Virus record (IMG/VR): IMGVR_UViG_3300022701_000060
Span: 1 to 42,263 of that record
Strand: one strand, 5' to 3'
Length of the DNA stretch: 42,263 nucleotides
Source of the DNA: a virus
Part shown: positions 30,383 through 40,424 of the stretch, one piece after another
How positions within the stretch are numbered: the stretch's first letter is position 1
How the letters are laid out: the number at the start of each line of letters is the position of its first letter
The notes under the pieces: model-generated
What the model was told of the DNA's origin: nothing
The model's database searches: none
The model's input: the letters and a program-made list of their open reading frames with translations, nothing else
Position numbers and translations under genes: made by a program

Positions 30383-31557
30383 TGGAAATAGGGAACCTTC
30401 AAGACCATATTAATGAACTAAATGAAATATCTGAAGTTCTTACAGTAGATGTTGAGACATCCATACGAAGACTTGAAAGATTAATAGAAGTTCTTGAAGA
30501 AGAGGCAAAAGCCCTACGAACAGATGACTATAAAAAGCCACCTAAAGAAATGCAAGAAGCTCTAGTTTATGAATGTTCTGGAGAAGTGAAAGCGATATTG
30601 AATGAGGAATTTGCAAGAGCTAGAAGAAAAACAACTAATGATATAACTCCTTTTATGTTAGAACATCTTATAGAGATGGTAAATACACATCTAATTCCTA
30701 AAGTAAAAATAAAAGGATTTTTTGGAAAAAGCGGAAAAGTATCAGTAAAACTAGAAAGGTCTTGTGAAAAATATTTAGGTGACGTAAATGAATGGTTTAA
30801 AATTGTTCAGGCTGCCAGAGAAGCAGGTGGTTTTGGAACAGGAAAAAACCCTGAAAGTAGAAGAATGTATTGGTCATTACTGTTCAATTACGGTACTGGA
30901 ATATGGACCTCAGCACAGCACTTAATACAGGATGCAGAGAATAGATTTGGTGAACAAAGTGATGCAGATGTAGAAAGAAATATAAAAAGGGCTAAAACAT
31001 TTAAAGCACAATACAAAAAAACCATAGCATTGAGACATAGCCTTCTAAGTGAACTTGCTCCATATTGGTACTTTTTAGAACATGGAAACTCTGAATTTGA
31101 AAAATCAGAAACAGGTCCATATCCAGTATATGGTGCTCCTCAAGCAGTAACAAAAGCTAAAAGAAGAGCCGAAGACTATATAAACGAGAAAATGATTGAA
31201 TTAGCTAACACATACAGTAAAACATATGATAAAGGCTGGAGAGAAAGAAAAGATTTAATCAGAACTCTTGAAAGACTTGTAAGAGATTTAACAGAAATTG
31301 ATGTGCGTCAGATAGCAGAATTATTAGAAGAACATATTGTCAGATATCATGGATTTGATACCTTTCAAGAAATGGATGGAATAACTATTAGAAGAATTGT
31401 AAATGAAATAGTTCTTGGTATAAGAAATAAGGAATTTCGTGTTTATGACCCAGGACTTCCTGGTAGCGGAAAAATGAGAACGTTAGAAATTCACAAAAAA
31501 TTACAACTCGCTAGTGTTAGAAGAGCACAAATAGCCTTAGAAAGTATAGGAACATAA
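30382..31557 (+). CDS. Large neck-region protein, 391 aa
   Basis: Coupled start (TAATG). Mostly helical and charged, with APYWYFLEHGN near residue 230, a phrase resembling the LE-x-G segment of HK97 gp10-like tail-completion proteins, but the whole is about three times as long. It may join neck and tail. No confident family. Confidence 0.45.
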   Translation: MEIGNLQDHINELNEISEVLTVDVETSIRRLERLIEVLEEEAKALRTDDYKKPPKEMQEALVYECSGEVKAILNEEFARARRKTTNDITPFMLEHLIEMVNTHLIPKVKIKGFFGKSGKVSVKLERSCEKYLGDVNEWFKIVQAAREAGGFGTGKNPESRRMYWSLLFNYGTGIWTSAQHLIQDAENRFGEQSDADVERNIKRAKTFKAQYKKTIALRHSLLSELAPYWYFLEHGNSEFEKSETGPYPVYGAPQAVTKAKRRAEDYINEKMIELANTYSKTYDKGWRERKDLIRTLERLVRDLTEIDVRQIAELLEEHIVRYHGFDTFQEMDGITIRRIVNEIVLGIRNKEFRVYDPGLPGSGKMRTLEIHKKLQLASVRRAQIALESIGT

Positions 31558-32003
31558 TGTATTTAGAAAGAAAACAAGAGCTAAGTTTATACTATTGGTT
31601 AGATGATTTGCTCTCAGGAAGCGGAGTAAGTGTAGTAGATTCCTACTATGACGGGGATTTGGAAATTCCACGGGTAGCAATCGTGGGTGGAGAGATATCA
31701 TCTTCTCCACTAGAGCTTGGAGGACAGGAATGGTACGAACGGATTTGGGATATAAAAATATATGCCAAAACCAAACAACAACGTGATGAAATTGGCTACA
31801 AGATATTCACATTATTAAGAGAAGACGGACACATATCCGTACAGGATTATGATGAAGGTTTTCCACCTGACGTAAGCCCAAGTGGTCTAGGTTATATGGA
31901 AGTACTTGAGCACCAGTATCTACCAAGAAACTTTGATTCGGAACTTCAAGCTTTGATAGAATACCGTGCTACTGTAGCTATTCATGTAAGATATATAGTT
32001 TAA
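31557..32003 (+). CDS. Probable tail terminator / completion protein
   Basis: 148 aa, TAATG start. IPRVAIVGGEISSSPLELGG, then EWYERIWDIKIYAKTKQQRD and a compact alpha/beta layout resemble phage tail terminators of the gpU/gp17 type. Directly precedes the tail tube gene, where terminators usually sit. Confidence moderate. Confidence 0.5.
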   Translation: MYLERKQELSLYYWLDDLLSGSGVSVVDSYYDGDLEIPRVAIVGGEISSSPLELGGQEWYERIWDIKIYAKTKQQRDEIGYKIFTLLREDGHISVQDYDEGFPPDVSPSGLGYMEVLEHQYLPRNFDSELQALIEYRATVAIHVRYIV

Positions 32004-32020
32004 ACTTTTAGGAGGAATTA

Positions 32021-33205
32021 ATGGCAAGACGTATAGCAATTCCCTCAAAGAGACTGGCACTTAAAATTGTTGGTCCTATAGATGAATTTTTAGCATCTAG
32101 AATACAAAGAGCGGAAGTAAGTTCTAATACGCCTTCAACGGATATTGATGAATTAGGTAATCCATTACATGCTGGAACTGTCGAAGACATTCCAACTGTA
32201 TCGTTACCTTTTTCAGCATTTGATACAGGAATTAAAGTTTTTTCTACCCTTACTGGTACAGACAGAACATCGTACCCAAGTGAAGGTGTAGATATCGGAG
32301 AATTAGGCAACATTGATGCTGTTATTTACATTCGTGAAGACAGCGTAGCAACATATGCTAAGTCAGTACATGCTAGAAAGCTTAGAATCCAAGACTTTAC
32401 ATTCTCATACTCCGTAGACGGCGAAGGAACAGAAGATTATACCGCAACAGGAACTGAGAGAAGATACTTTAAATACAACGCAGTAGTAGAGAAATTCTCT
32501 ACTGGAACGACATCATTTACTCTAGATACAGCACCTACACAACTAAAGAACGGCGACTATTGTATGTCCGTTATTTTAGATGGTGAATATCTAGAAGAGG
32601 TAGCATCGGCACCAGCAACTGGACAATATTCAGTCTCTGGAACAACCCTTACTACATATGATACTCGTGTAGCACAATTGATAGCAATTTATCATGAAGG
32701 AAGTTCAGGTGATACTTGGACTGACATTTCTGATAGCACAATGCCACCTGCGATTCAAGGTAAAGATATTGAGATTCACATCAGTGCCAACAACATTCCT
32801 AGAGTACAATCCGTAACTATCAATGGTAACCTAAATGCCACTGAAGTTAGAGAGATGGGCAATGATAAGCTTGTGGGTTACCAATCACAAGTACCATCTG
32901 TAGAAGGTTCATTTACTGTTCTGGATACAGACGAGGAACTTATCGACCTGCTAACATATGGTTCAATTGATTCTGGTAACACAGAATTTGCTTTGAACGA
33001 ATATGAAAATACAGCGGAAGTGCCTCTTGAAATCAAACTAACCAACCCTGCATCTGGTTCACAAATTTTGAAGACAGTATACATCCCAACAATTAAAATC
33101 GTTGGAGATAGTTACACTGCAAATGTGAACGACAATGCTGTACAGGTGTTCAACTTCAAGAGTACTACAGGAGCATGTATTATCTACTCTGGAGCAAGAC
33201 CATAG
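32021..33205 (+). CDS. Major tail tube protein
   Basis: 394 aa, ATG after AGGAGGAATTA. Long beta-rich protein with Ig-like features toward the end (AVQVFNFKSTTGACIIY). Located between tail terminator and chaperones, the fixed place of the tube protein in siphophages. Followed by a terminator-like hairpin. Length (nearly 400) is larger than many tube proteins, which suggests an added C-terminal domain. Confidence 0.7.
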   Translation: MARRIAIPSKRLALKIVGPIDEFLASRIQRAEVSSNTPSTDIDELGNPLHAGTVEDIPTVSLPFSAFDTGIKVFSTLTGTDRTSYPSEGVDIGELGNIDAVIYIREDSVATYAKSVHARKLRIQDFTFSYSVDGEGTEDYTATGTERRYFKYNAVVEKFSTGTTSFTLDTAPTQLKNGDYCMSVILDGEYLEEVASAPATGQYSVSGTTLTTYDTRVAQLIAIYHEGSSGDTWTDISDSTMPPAIQGKDIEIHISANNIPRVQSVTINGNLNATEVREMGNDKLVGYQSQVPSVEGSFTVLDTDEELIDLLTYGSIDSGNTEFALNEYENTAEVPLEIKLTNPASGSQILKTVYIPTIKIVGDSYTANVNDNAVQVFNFKSTTGACIIYSGARP

Positions 33206-33252
33206 AGTAACAATTAAATAAGTACATTCGACTAATAGGGAGATTTACTTAA

Positions 33253-33307
33253 GGGGTCATATTATAATCTACTTTTTAGTATTTAATAGTATGACCCCAT
33301 TATTTTT
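33253..33307 (+). terminator. Hairpin with T-rich tail after tail tube gene
   Basis: GGGGTCATA (33253-33261) pairs with TATGACCCC (33290-33298); inner TACT/AGTA can pair as well; ATTATTTTTTA follows. Looks like a Rho-independent terminator that can reduce read-through from the abundant tube gene. Confidence 0.75.
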
Positions 33308-33325
33308 TAATAATAGGAGAGGATT

Positions 33326-34039
33326 ATGACACTATCACCAGAAAAAAACGATGTAGATATTAGCTCTTTATTTTTCTATAAAAAACCAGTAACTATTACA
33401 GGAAATAAAGATAAAGAACTTACAGTTTATATGAGACTAGTAGGAGATGCTGAGTTACAAAGAGCTAGAGTAAAAGCACTAAGAGATAGTAGAAAACTTA
33501 GAGATGCTTTAAAAGATAAAAATTCAGATGAATATCTTGCCTTTATTCCAGATATCTCAGAAGTGGAGAAGGATAGGCTAGTAGAACTATCTTTGGTTAT
33601 GAGCCTAAAAGAAATTTCTGCGGATATTGCACAGGAAATAGAACTACCTTTTCCAGAAGAGCCAGGTTCAAAAGCTACTCTAGAGGAACAAGAAGCTTAT
33701 CAAAAAGAAATAGATAAATATCCAGAAAAAAGAGAGACTCTTATTAGAAAGAAGATTTTAGAAAGAGCCGCAGAATTTAAGGATGAACTAAAAGAAAGAA
33801 CAGAAAAGCAACTTAGACGTGACTATCTAGCCTCTATAGTAAATGAACTATGTGAAGCAGAACTAGCTAAAAGCTTTTATGACCATATTATTTTCTTTAG
33901 TCTTTATAAAACTGATGAATATAATGAACCTCTTTTTGATACGTTTGAAGACTTTTTAAAGATTCCTTCAGATGTAAAAGAAATGCTTTTAGAAGAGTAC
34001 AAAAATTTAGAACTTGGAATGGATGACTTAAAAAAATAG
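33326..34039 (+). CDS. Tail assembly chaperone, G-type product
   Basis: 237 aa, ATG after AGGAGAGGATT. Helical, charged protein directly before the tape measure gene, and ending DDLKK with the codons AAA AAA TAG that form the slip site. This short product corresponds to gpG of lambda-like phages, which folds along the tape measure. Confidence 0.7.
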   Translation: MTLSPEKNDVDISSLFFYKKPVTITGNKDKELTVYMRLVGDAELQRARVKALRDSRKLRDALKDKNSDEYLAFIPDISEVEKDRLVELSLVMSLKEISADIAQEIELPFPEEPGSKATLEEQEAYQKEIDKYPEKRETLIRKKILERAAEFKDELKERTEKQLRRDYLASIVNELCEAELAKSFYDHIIFFSLYKTDEYNEPLFDTFEDFLKIPSDVKEMLLEEYKNLELGMDDLKK

Positions 34040-34347
34040 CACGGAGTAATGCAGTAGAAACTCTGTGGTCGGTTTCTAAATCATTACGTTTACCGTTTGA
34101 TATAAATATAGATGATGTGAGTGAATTACCATACACATTATCATATGTAATAAGAAAGAGGTCTCAAGTAGATTCATTTATGGAACTTCCAAAGGAAAAG
34201 AGACCTACTGAGACCATGATGTGGGAAGGTACCTCTGAGGAATTAGAAGATTGGTTTGATAGAGTATTTAGTAGAAATAAAAAGAAGGGAAGTCCTAGAG
34301 ACCCAGGACTTATTATGGAAATAGATAGCAAGTTAATAGAGGGATAA
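33326..34347 (+). CDS. Tail assembly chaperone, GT fusion by -1 frameshift
   Basis: At A AAA AAA (34030-34036) ribosomes can slip back one base before the TAG. The -1 frame is then open through IARSNAVETLWSV and SELPYTLSYVIRKR to the stop at 34347, giving about 340 aa. The T part in isolation (34117-34347) would start at a GTG without a ribosome site, so fusion is the better reading. Like lambda gpGT, it should recruit tube subunits to tape measure. Confidence 0.85.
34030..34066 (+). promoter_or_regulatory. Programmed -1 frameshift signal
   Basis: Slippery heptamer A AAA AAA (34030-34036) followed by TAG; four bases later a hairpin ACGGAGT (34041-34047) with ACTCTGT (34060-34066), 7 bp including one G-T pair, loop of 12. 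Slippery sequence, stop and structure are in the standard order. Confidence 0.85.
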
Positions 34348-37300
34348 TGGCATCAGAAAATAGTATTAATGCCCTAAACAGACTACTAGAAGAACTAAAA
34401 AAGCAACTAGTAGATAATAGAACAGCACTAGCAAACCTGCAAAGAGACTTTCAGAATTTTGCGGGGTCTGGAAGCACGTTTTGGAAAGAACAAACATCTG
34501 GTGCTGGAGCATTTCTTCAGAAAGTTGAGTCTTTAAATAGAGAGTTTCAAGCACTTAAAAACTCTTTTGAGAACATACAAAATCTTTCTCAAAAAGTTGG
34601 GACAAAGCAACTTCCTGCTGGAGATACAAGAAGGCAACTTCTTTTACCTGAACGTTCTTCAGTTCCTTATGAAAAAGGACAACCAAATCCTACACGTATA
34701 AGAGATACTAGCGCAATTAATTTAGATGCTGGTGCTAATCAGCAACAAGGAATTTACATTCGTGGTCTTGATTTGCAATGGAGAAGTCTAGAACAGACAA
34801 TAGCACGTACTGAGCAAAGACAAGCAGAACAAGCCGAAAAAGCTAAAGCTGCACTAGATGAACAGATTAGAAAGACACAACAATTAGCACAAGAAAGAGA
34901 GAATCTTGGGGAAATTCCTCAAAGCCCAATGGGTGGAGATGTAGGAGGAGGACCCGACCCAACCAAAGAAGAACCTCTCTTTGATACTACACAGCTATCT
35001 AACTTATCACAGCTTTATCCACAAGTACAACAAGCCGCTGAGAAATATGGCTTTACTATGGAAAATTTAGCATCCATAAATAGGGAATCTTCCACTGGTA
35101 TTCAACAGTGGGCATTCCAAATGGAAGATGCTAATGGAGTTGTACAGAATCTCTCTCTTACTACAAATAAGATGGGGGATGTTCTTGTAGATACCCAAAA
35201 GAGATTCAAGGGATTTGGGGCTGCTGTTGCAAGAAATATCAGTGAGGTATTCAAATGGGCTATTGCTGCTCAGTTGATTTGGCTTCCTATGCGAAAGCTT
35301 CAAGAAATCACTGGGGAAATGATTGAACTTCAAACAAGACTTGCCTCTGCTGCTATTGCAACGGGACAGGCATTTGATGCTACAGGACAGATTTTTGAAA
35401 ACGCTGCAACAGTAGCTAGAGAGACTGGTTCTGAACTTCTGGGTGTAATTGAAGGCTATGAGTTAGCATATAGAGCTGCTGGAAGATATAATACAGAATC
35501 TGAAAGGTCAGCTGCTGCTACAGTGCTTCTAAGAGATGCTATGTTATTAGCATCTGTAACAACCCTAGACGAAGCAAAAGCACTAGACACTCTTGCTGGT
35601 GCATTAATCCAATCTAAAAAAGAACTAACAGATGGTATAGACCTACTTGATAAGTGGGTAGCTGTATCTAAGAATGCTGCTGTAGGAATTGAAACTCTTG
35701 CAGAGTCATTTGCTATTACTGCACAATCTGCGGTAAATGCTGGTATTACACTAGACCAACTAAATGGCTATGTCGCAGTGCTTGCTGAAAACACTACATT
35801 ATCAGCTACTGAAGTTGGTAATGCTATGAGAGCATTTGTTACTGGATATCAAACAGATACAGCAAGAAAAGAGTTACAAGACCTTGGTTTCTCTATTGAG
35901 AATACAAAGGGAGAAGCTCTAGACTTTAATAAAGTTCTAAACGATATTTTTTCAGCTTGGCAAGCTGGAACACTATCAGATGCTGAGCTAAATAAACTTG
36001 CTGTAGCTATTGGTGGTGGTAATAGACGTGCAACACAGTTTGTTACTATCTTAGAAAACCTAGGAAGAGTTAATCAGGTTGCAGGAATTTCAGCAATTGC
36101 TCATGGAGATGCTGAAGAGGCTCTAGCAGTACAAATGCAGACTGTAACTAAGGCTCTTGAGAATCTTGAAACAGCTTTTAAAACTTTGGCACAAACACTA
36201 GGAACAGAGGGTGGGTTCCTTGATGGAATAAAGATAGCAGTAGATTTTCTAACTGAATTATTAGATGTTGTTACTAAACTAACAGAAGAGTTTGGAACAT
36301 CTATTCCTATCATGGCTGCTTTCGGAGTTGCTTTCAGCAAGATGTTTATCGGTGCTGGAATAGCAGGTGCGAAGGGAGGTGGAGGAGTCGGAGGATTCTT
36401 TGCTGAGGGAAATAAGAGATTAGGACAATTTTTTGGTGGACAAAGGTATCCAAGAACTGTAGACTGGTCACAAGGATATCAAGGACCTCAGCCAGCAAGA
36501 ACAAGAATTGGAGATATAACTGGAAAATATGGACTTGCTGCACTTTCTACCGTCTTACAGGCAGGTGGAAGCTTTGCATCTGGTCAGCCTGGTAGAGGAG
36601 GCGGTCAATTAGCTGGTGGTACATTAGGAGCATTACTTGGTGGAGTTGCTGGTGGACCTATAGGAGCAACCCTTGGAGCCCAAATCGGTTCTGCTGCTGG
36701 TGGTGCATTAGCCTCATCAATTTGGGACTATGAATATGATTGGACAGATTTCTTTGAGACTACAGCAGGTGAAGGACTCAAAAAAGCTACAGAAGAAGTA
36801 ACAGTAGACCCAACAAAGCTTATTGATTATACTCCTGAGCAGTTAAATGAGTTTAGAAATACACTAGACGATGAAGCAGAATCTTTTGGTGGAAAGATAT
36901 CAGTAGCTATTATTTCTGCACTTCAAGGAATAGATAAAGAAGCTGCTGCTCTAAGATTTGTTATCTCAGATGAAGATGCTGCTCTTATTAGAGAAGTTGA
37001 AAGAGTTATAAAGCTAAAAGAGCAAGAATCTGGAGTAAGTGGAACCTCTGCTTTAGGTTCAGCTTTAGAGGGTGCTTTTGCTGGAACTATTTCATCAGAA
37101 GAAGCAAGACTACAAAAGCAACTAAGAGAAGAAGTTATTGGTCAAGACATTACTTCTAAGAAAGCACAGGACCTTTCTGAACAAATAGGTGGTTTTGGTA
37201 GAAAAGCTTCAGGTGTTATTGCCCTAGTTGGTGATGAGTTTATAGCACTAAATGCGGATATTGGAAGTACAGAAGAAGCCTATAGAAAACTATTTGACTT

Positions 37301-39113
37301 TTTCTATACTGCTACAGAAGACCAAAAGGACCAAATTGCTGGTCTTACTGGAGAAATGGATGCCTATATTGATAGAGTCAATAGAGGTTTAAATGTTTCT
37401 CCTGAACAAACTTCTACATTTGAACAAAGTCAAAGAACACTTTTAAGATATTTGCAAGAAGCCGGAGTACAAAATAGAGCAAATGCTGTTGAAGTTCCTG
37501 CTATCTTAGACTTTACTAAGTATACATCAGATGACTTAGATACAATTCTTGACTACACTGAAAACAGAATGATTGCCATAGCTAAAGCTACTGGTATTGA
37601 GATAGAGGATTGGAAAAACTCTATTGACCCATTCTTTGTAGAATTAGCAGATGGAACATACGTAGCAATACATGGTGCTGCAAGAGATGCTTTACTTCAA
37701 GCTGCACAAGATGCCGAAGATGAGGGTGCTATAGCTAGTGCTCTAGAAAGTCTTGGGGTTATGGACTTACGTAATTATACCCAAGAGGAATTCAGCAAGC
37801 TTATGGCTCCTGCTCCACAGGTAACAAAAGCTTTTGAATCTTTAGGATATGAACCTAAGTACGAAGACCAATTAGTAGTATTCAAAGATGGTATTGCCTC
37901 TATGACACTAGAGCAAACCATTACTAACTTACTACTTAAGGATATTCTAGATACACAAGAAAAACAATTAGAGGGTGTATATAACTTACCTGCTAATATG
38001 TCATTGTATGTTCCATTCTCAGGATATGCTCTTGGTCAAGGTGGTGGAAGTAATGTAAATATTAGTGGTTGGGAAAATCTTCTTAATATCCTTGGGGATA
38101 TGCGTATAGAAATGGGTAAGCCTGACCCAGTAGTAGATGCTGCTGAAACCATAGAGAAGTATGGAACTAGACCATATGAAATGGATGAGTACGGTCCAGG
38201 GTATACCCAACCAAGTTTACAAGTATTAGAAGATGCAGTTGCAAAGTCTACATTTACTGGTATAAGATATCCAGAACAGGGAAGTATCTACCAAATTCCA
38301 GGAGAAAGAGTTCCTGAAGAGGAACCAAACTTCTGGACTAAAGATTATACTATGTTTGGTATTGTAGGAGAAGCAATACAGGGACTTATTCAGCATATTA
38401 TAGATGTTTTCTCTGGAAAATTCAACAAAGACCAAACTATAGAGGAACTGACTGCTCAAGGTTGGACATATGGGGGTGCAGGTGGTGCTGACATCGTTGA
38501 GGGACTTAGTGGTGTAGGAAGTTTTCAAGAGCTTATTGATTACTTCACATCTGGACAATTTCATGATGATGCAATGAAAGAGGCTCCATCTACTGAAAGT
38601 GCATTTGACAAAATTTTAAATCTGCTTCAAAAATTAGGACTCTTTAGTCCTTATGGTGCAGAGGATGCTCTATCTTCTGGTGGTGGAAGTGGGGGTGTAT
38701 TGAAGTCTCCTCCACAAGCTCCAAATGCAGGACTTGGAGAAGCACTCTCTGGATTACTCGATGCAATAAAAAATGGAACAGTCTCTGATTACTTTACTTC
38801 TGGACAATTCCATGATGATATGATGCAGGGAACACTTTCTCCTGAAGAAAGCTTTGGAAAAATTATAGAATGGCTTCAAGGTTTAGAAATATTTAGTCCT
38901 TATGGGGCAGGAGAAGATGGAGGACTAATAGACCAATTTAGACAATTATTCCAAGAAGCAACTGCAACAACACTAAACTTGGAAATTCAAAGCAATACAG
39001 TACTAACTTTAGATGGACAAACAGTAGCAACTTCTGTGAAGAGTTATCTAGCAGAAGACTTAATTAATCAAGAAGTAGCATCTGGAGATGTTGCTAGAAC
39101 GGTGGTGATATAA
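34347..39113 (+). CDS. Tail tape measure protein
   Basis: 1588 aa, TAATG start after the chaperone T frame. N-terminal coiled coil (residues 1-175), then a TP901-like core (around AAVARNISEVFKWAIAAQLI to NLGRVNQVAGISAIA, about 300-580), a membrane-like stretch near residue 650 (PIMAAFGVAF), and a glycine-zipper-like block near 750-790 (GALLGGVAGGPIGATLGAQI). C-terminal part contains a duplicated 43-residue module. Length sets tail length. The hydrophobic part may enter the host membrane during DNA injection. Confidence 0.9.
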   Translation: MASENSINALNRLLEELKKQLVDNRTALANLQRDFQNFAGSGSTFWKEQTSGAGAFLQKVESLNREFQALKNSFENIQNLSQKVGTKQLPAGDTRRQLLLPERSSVPYEKGQPNPTRIRDTSAINLDAGANQQQGIYIRGLDLQWRSLEQTIARTEQRQAEQAEKAKAALDEQIRKTQQLAQERENLGEIPQSPMGGDVGGGPDPTKEEPLFDTTQLSNLSQLYPQVQQAAEKYGFTMENLASINRESSTGIQQWAFQMEDANGVVQNLSLTTNKMGDVLVDTQKRFKGFGAAVARNISEVFKWAIAAQLIWLPMRKLQEITGEMIELQTRLASAAIATGQAFDATGQIFENAATVARETGSELLGVIEGYELAYRAAGRYNTESERSAAATVLLRDAMLLASVTTLDEAKALDTLAGALIQSKKELTDGIDLLDKWVAVSKNAAVGIETLAESFAITAQSAVNAGITLDQLNGYVAVLAENTTLSATEVGNAMRAFVTGYQTDTARKELQDLGFSIENTKGEALDFNKVLNDIFSAWQAGTLSDAELNKLAVAIGGGNRRATQFVTILENLGRVNQVAGISAIAHGDAEEALAVQMQTVTKALENLETAFKTLAQTLGTEGGFLDGIKIAVDFLTELLDVVTKLTEEFGTSIPIMAAFGVAFSKMFIGAGIAGAKGGGGVGGFFAEGNKRLGQFFGGQRYPRTVDWSQGYQGPQPARTRIGDITGKYGLAALSTVLQAGGSFASGQPGRGGGQLAGGTLGALLGGVAGGPIGATLGAQIGSAAGGALASSIWDYEYDWTDFFETTAGEGLKKATEEVTVDPTKLIDYTPEQLNEFRNTLDDEAESFGGKISVAIISALQGIDKEAAALRFVISDEDAALIREVERVIKLKEQESGVSGTSALGSALEGAFAGTISSEEARLQKQLREEVIGQDITSKKAQDLSEQIGGFGRKASGVIALVGDEFIALNADIGSTEEAYRKLFDFFYTATEDQKDQIAGLTGEMDAYIDRVNRGLNVSPEQTSTFEQSQRTLLRYLQEAGVQNRANAVEVPAILDFTKYTSDDLDTILDYTENRMIAIAKATGIEIEDWKNSIDPFFVELADGTYVAIHGAARDALLQAAQDAEDEGAIASALESLGVMDLRNYTQEEFSKLMAPAPQVTKAFESLGYEPKYEDQLVVFKDGIASMTLEQTITNLLLKDILDTQEKQLEGVYNLPANMSLYVPFSGYALGQGGGSNVNISGWENLLNILGDMRIEMGKPDPVVDAAETIEKYGTRPYEMDEYGPGYTQPSLQVLEDAVAKSTFTGIRYPEQGSIYQIPGERVPEEEPNFWTKDYTMFGIVGEAIQGLIQHIIDVFSGKFNKDQTIEELTAQGWTYGGAGGADIVEGLSGVGSFQELIDYFTSGQFHDDAMKEAPSTESAFDKILNLLQKLGLFSPYGAEDALSSGGGSGGVLKSPPQAPNAGLGEALSGLLDAIKNGTVSDYFTSGQFHDDMMQGTLSPEESFGKIIEWLQGLEIFSPYGAGEDGGLIDQFRQLFQEATATTLNLEIQSNTVLTLDGQTVATSVKSYLAEDLINQEVASGDVARTVVI
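38538..38916 (+). repeat. Duplicated module in the tape measure C-terminus
   Basis: DYFTSGQFHDDAM... (38538 on) and DYFTSGQFHDDMM... (38787 on) are two copies of about 43 residues, each ending with a FSPYGA segment. Copies are 83 codons apart and separated by a serine/glycine/proline-rich linker. DNA is diverged at synonymous sites, so the duplication is old or selected at protein level. Confidence 0.8.
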
Positions 39114-39475
39114 TGGCTTGGAAATTAGAAGATGTTAGAATATTTTTACAAGATTTATCAAATACAGAAGAAAGAGTTACCGCTGTTCTTCAACCTATTG
39201 AAGGATATTCAGTAGTGCAACTACTTGGAAATAAGGTTCCTATATATAACATAGGATATTATATTGTTGGTGATGCTGATAAGAATAAGATTAATCAATA
39301 TGTTTATAGTGGGAGTTTGTGTACTTTAAGTGGACCAGACGGAGTAGTTGGAAACTTTTATATTCATAATGCTAAATTTGAAAGACAGATGGTAATAAAA
39401 CAATCTATTAGAACAGACTTAGACGTAGATGAAAAAGTCTACGTTGTAAATAGCGAATTATACAAAGATGTATAG
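39113..39475 (+). CDS. Small tail-tip protein, 120 aa
   Basis: TAATG start after the tape measure stop. Beta-rich (LLGNKVPIYNIGYYIVGDAD), compact. The position after the tape measure fits a distal-tail or baseplate component. No clear family. Confidence 0.5.
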   Translation: MAWKLEDVRIFLQDLSNTEERVTAVLQPIEGYSVVQLLGNKVPIYNIGYYIVGDADKNKINQYVYSGSLCTLSGPDGVVGNFYIHNAKFERQMVIKQSIRTDLDVDEKVYVVNSELYKDV

Positions 39476-40424
39476 AATTTATAGAGATGTAACAAATACT
39501 TCTGGAATAATTACTATAAAGGTACAGGAAGCACATCAGGATACGGCTCCTATGGCAATCATAGAAGCAGAAACTACTTCCCTAACTAACGGAGACCATG
39601 TAACTATTGATTTAGGATATGCTGGAGATTATGATAGAGTATTTTCAGGATATGTAAAAGAAGTTACAAGAAGTACACCACCAACAACATACAAGATAGC
39701 TGCATATGGAATACTGGTGAGAGCTTCTGATTATTTCATAGCATCTAGAAATCCTGATAATCCTTTTACTAGAACTAACATTACAGCAGAGGCATTAGTT
39801 GGAGAAGTTTTAGCACTAGCAGGAATTACTAGTTATGGATATGAAGCTACAAGTTTTACTTTTGGAACAAAATCAGAGGTAGAAGTACAGCTGGTATCTG
39901 CATATGAGTACTGCAACATGATTGCAAATACCCTTGCATGGCATTTATATGCAGACCAAAATGACAAAGCATGGTTTGTCGAACGCTGGAACGGTCTGAT
40001 GGATGGAGATACTTCAAGTAGAACTATAGATAATACAAAGATTATAAATGCTGATAGAGTTACTAGTACAAGAGATTTGAGAAATAGAGTAGTAGTTTAT
40101 GGAAGAAATGGAATTTTTGCAGAAGAAAAGCTAGCAAGTGCCTATCTTCCTTCTGGATTTTATCAAACTGTTGTAGCATCCGCTGATTGGATTGATACCC
40201 AAGCAATGGCAGACCTTACAGCAGAAAGAAACTTAGACTTATTAAATAAGCTTGGAGAGAGTTGTACAGTAAACATACTAGGAGATTCAAGCTATCAAGC
40301 AAGGGATGTAGTTACATTTAATTATTCAAGGATAGGAGCAAGTGGAGATTGGTATGTTGAAGCAGTAGACCACAGTTTGTCATCTACTTCAGGATACACA
40401 ACTACACTTTCATTGACAAAATAA
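39468..40424 (+). CDS. Baseplate hub-like protein I
   Basis: 318 aa, overlaps the previous gene by eight bases. Contains a gp27/late-control D-like arrangement: TYKIAAYGILVRASDYFI, then RNRVVVYGRNG and a C-terminal GDSSYQARDVVTFN beta domain. Likely the trimeric hub at the tail end that binds tail lysozyme or fibre. Shares motifs with the next gene, suggesting duplication. Confidence 0.55.
   Translation: MYRIYRDVTNTSGIITIKVQEAHQDTAPMAIIEAETTSLTNGDHVTIDLGYAGDYDRVFSGYVKEVTRSTPPTTYKIAAYGILVRASDYFIASRNPDNPFTRTNITAEALVGEVLALAGITSYGYEATSFTFGTKSEVEVQLVSAYEYCNMIANTLAWHLYADQNDKAWFVERWNGLMDGDTSSRTIDNTKIINADRVTSTRDLRNRVVVYGRNGIFAEEKLASAYLPSGFYQTVVASADWIDTQAMADLTAERNLDLLNKLGESCTVNILGDSSYQARDVVTFNYSRIGASGDWYVEAVDHSLSSTSGYTTTLSLTK

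Noticed and set aside
33255-33270. TATAAT-like sequence on the plus strand in the tail tube terminator
   Set aside because: It lies inside the hairpin and has no -35; best explained by the terminator.
34117-34347. Independent GTG-started gene for the tail chaperone T part
   Set aside because: No ribosome site; the frame is open back to a perfect slip site, so it is better read as the frameshift extension.
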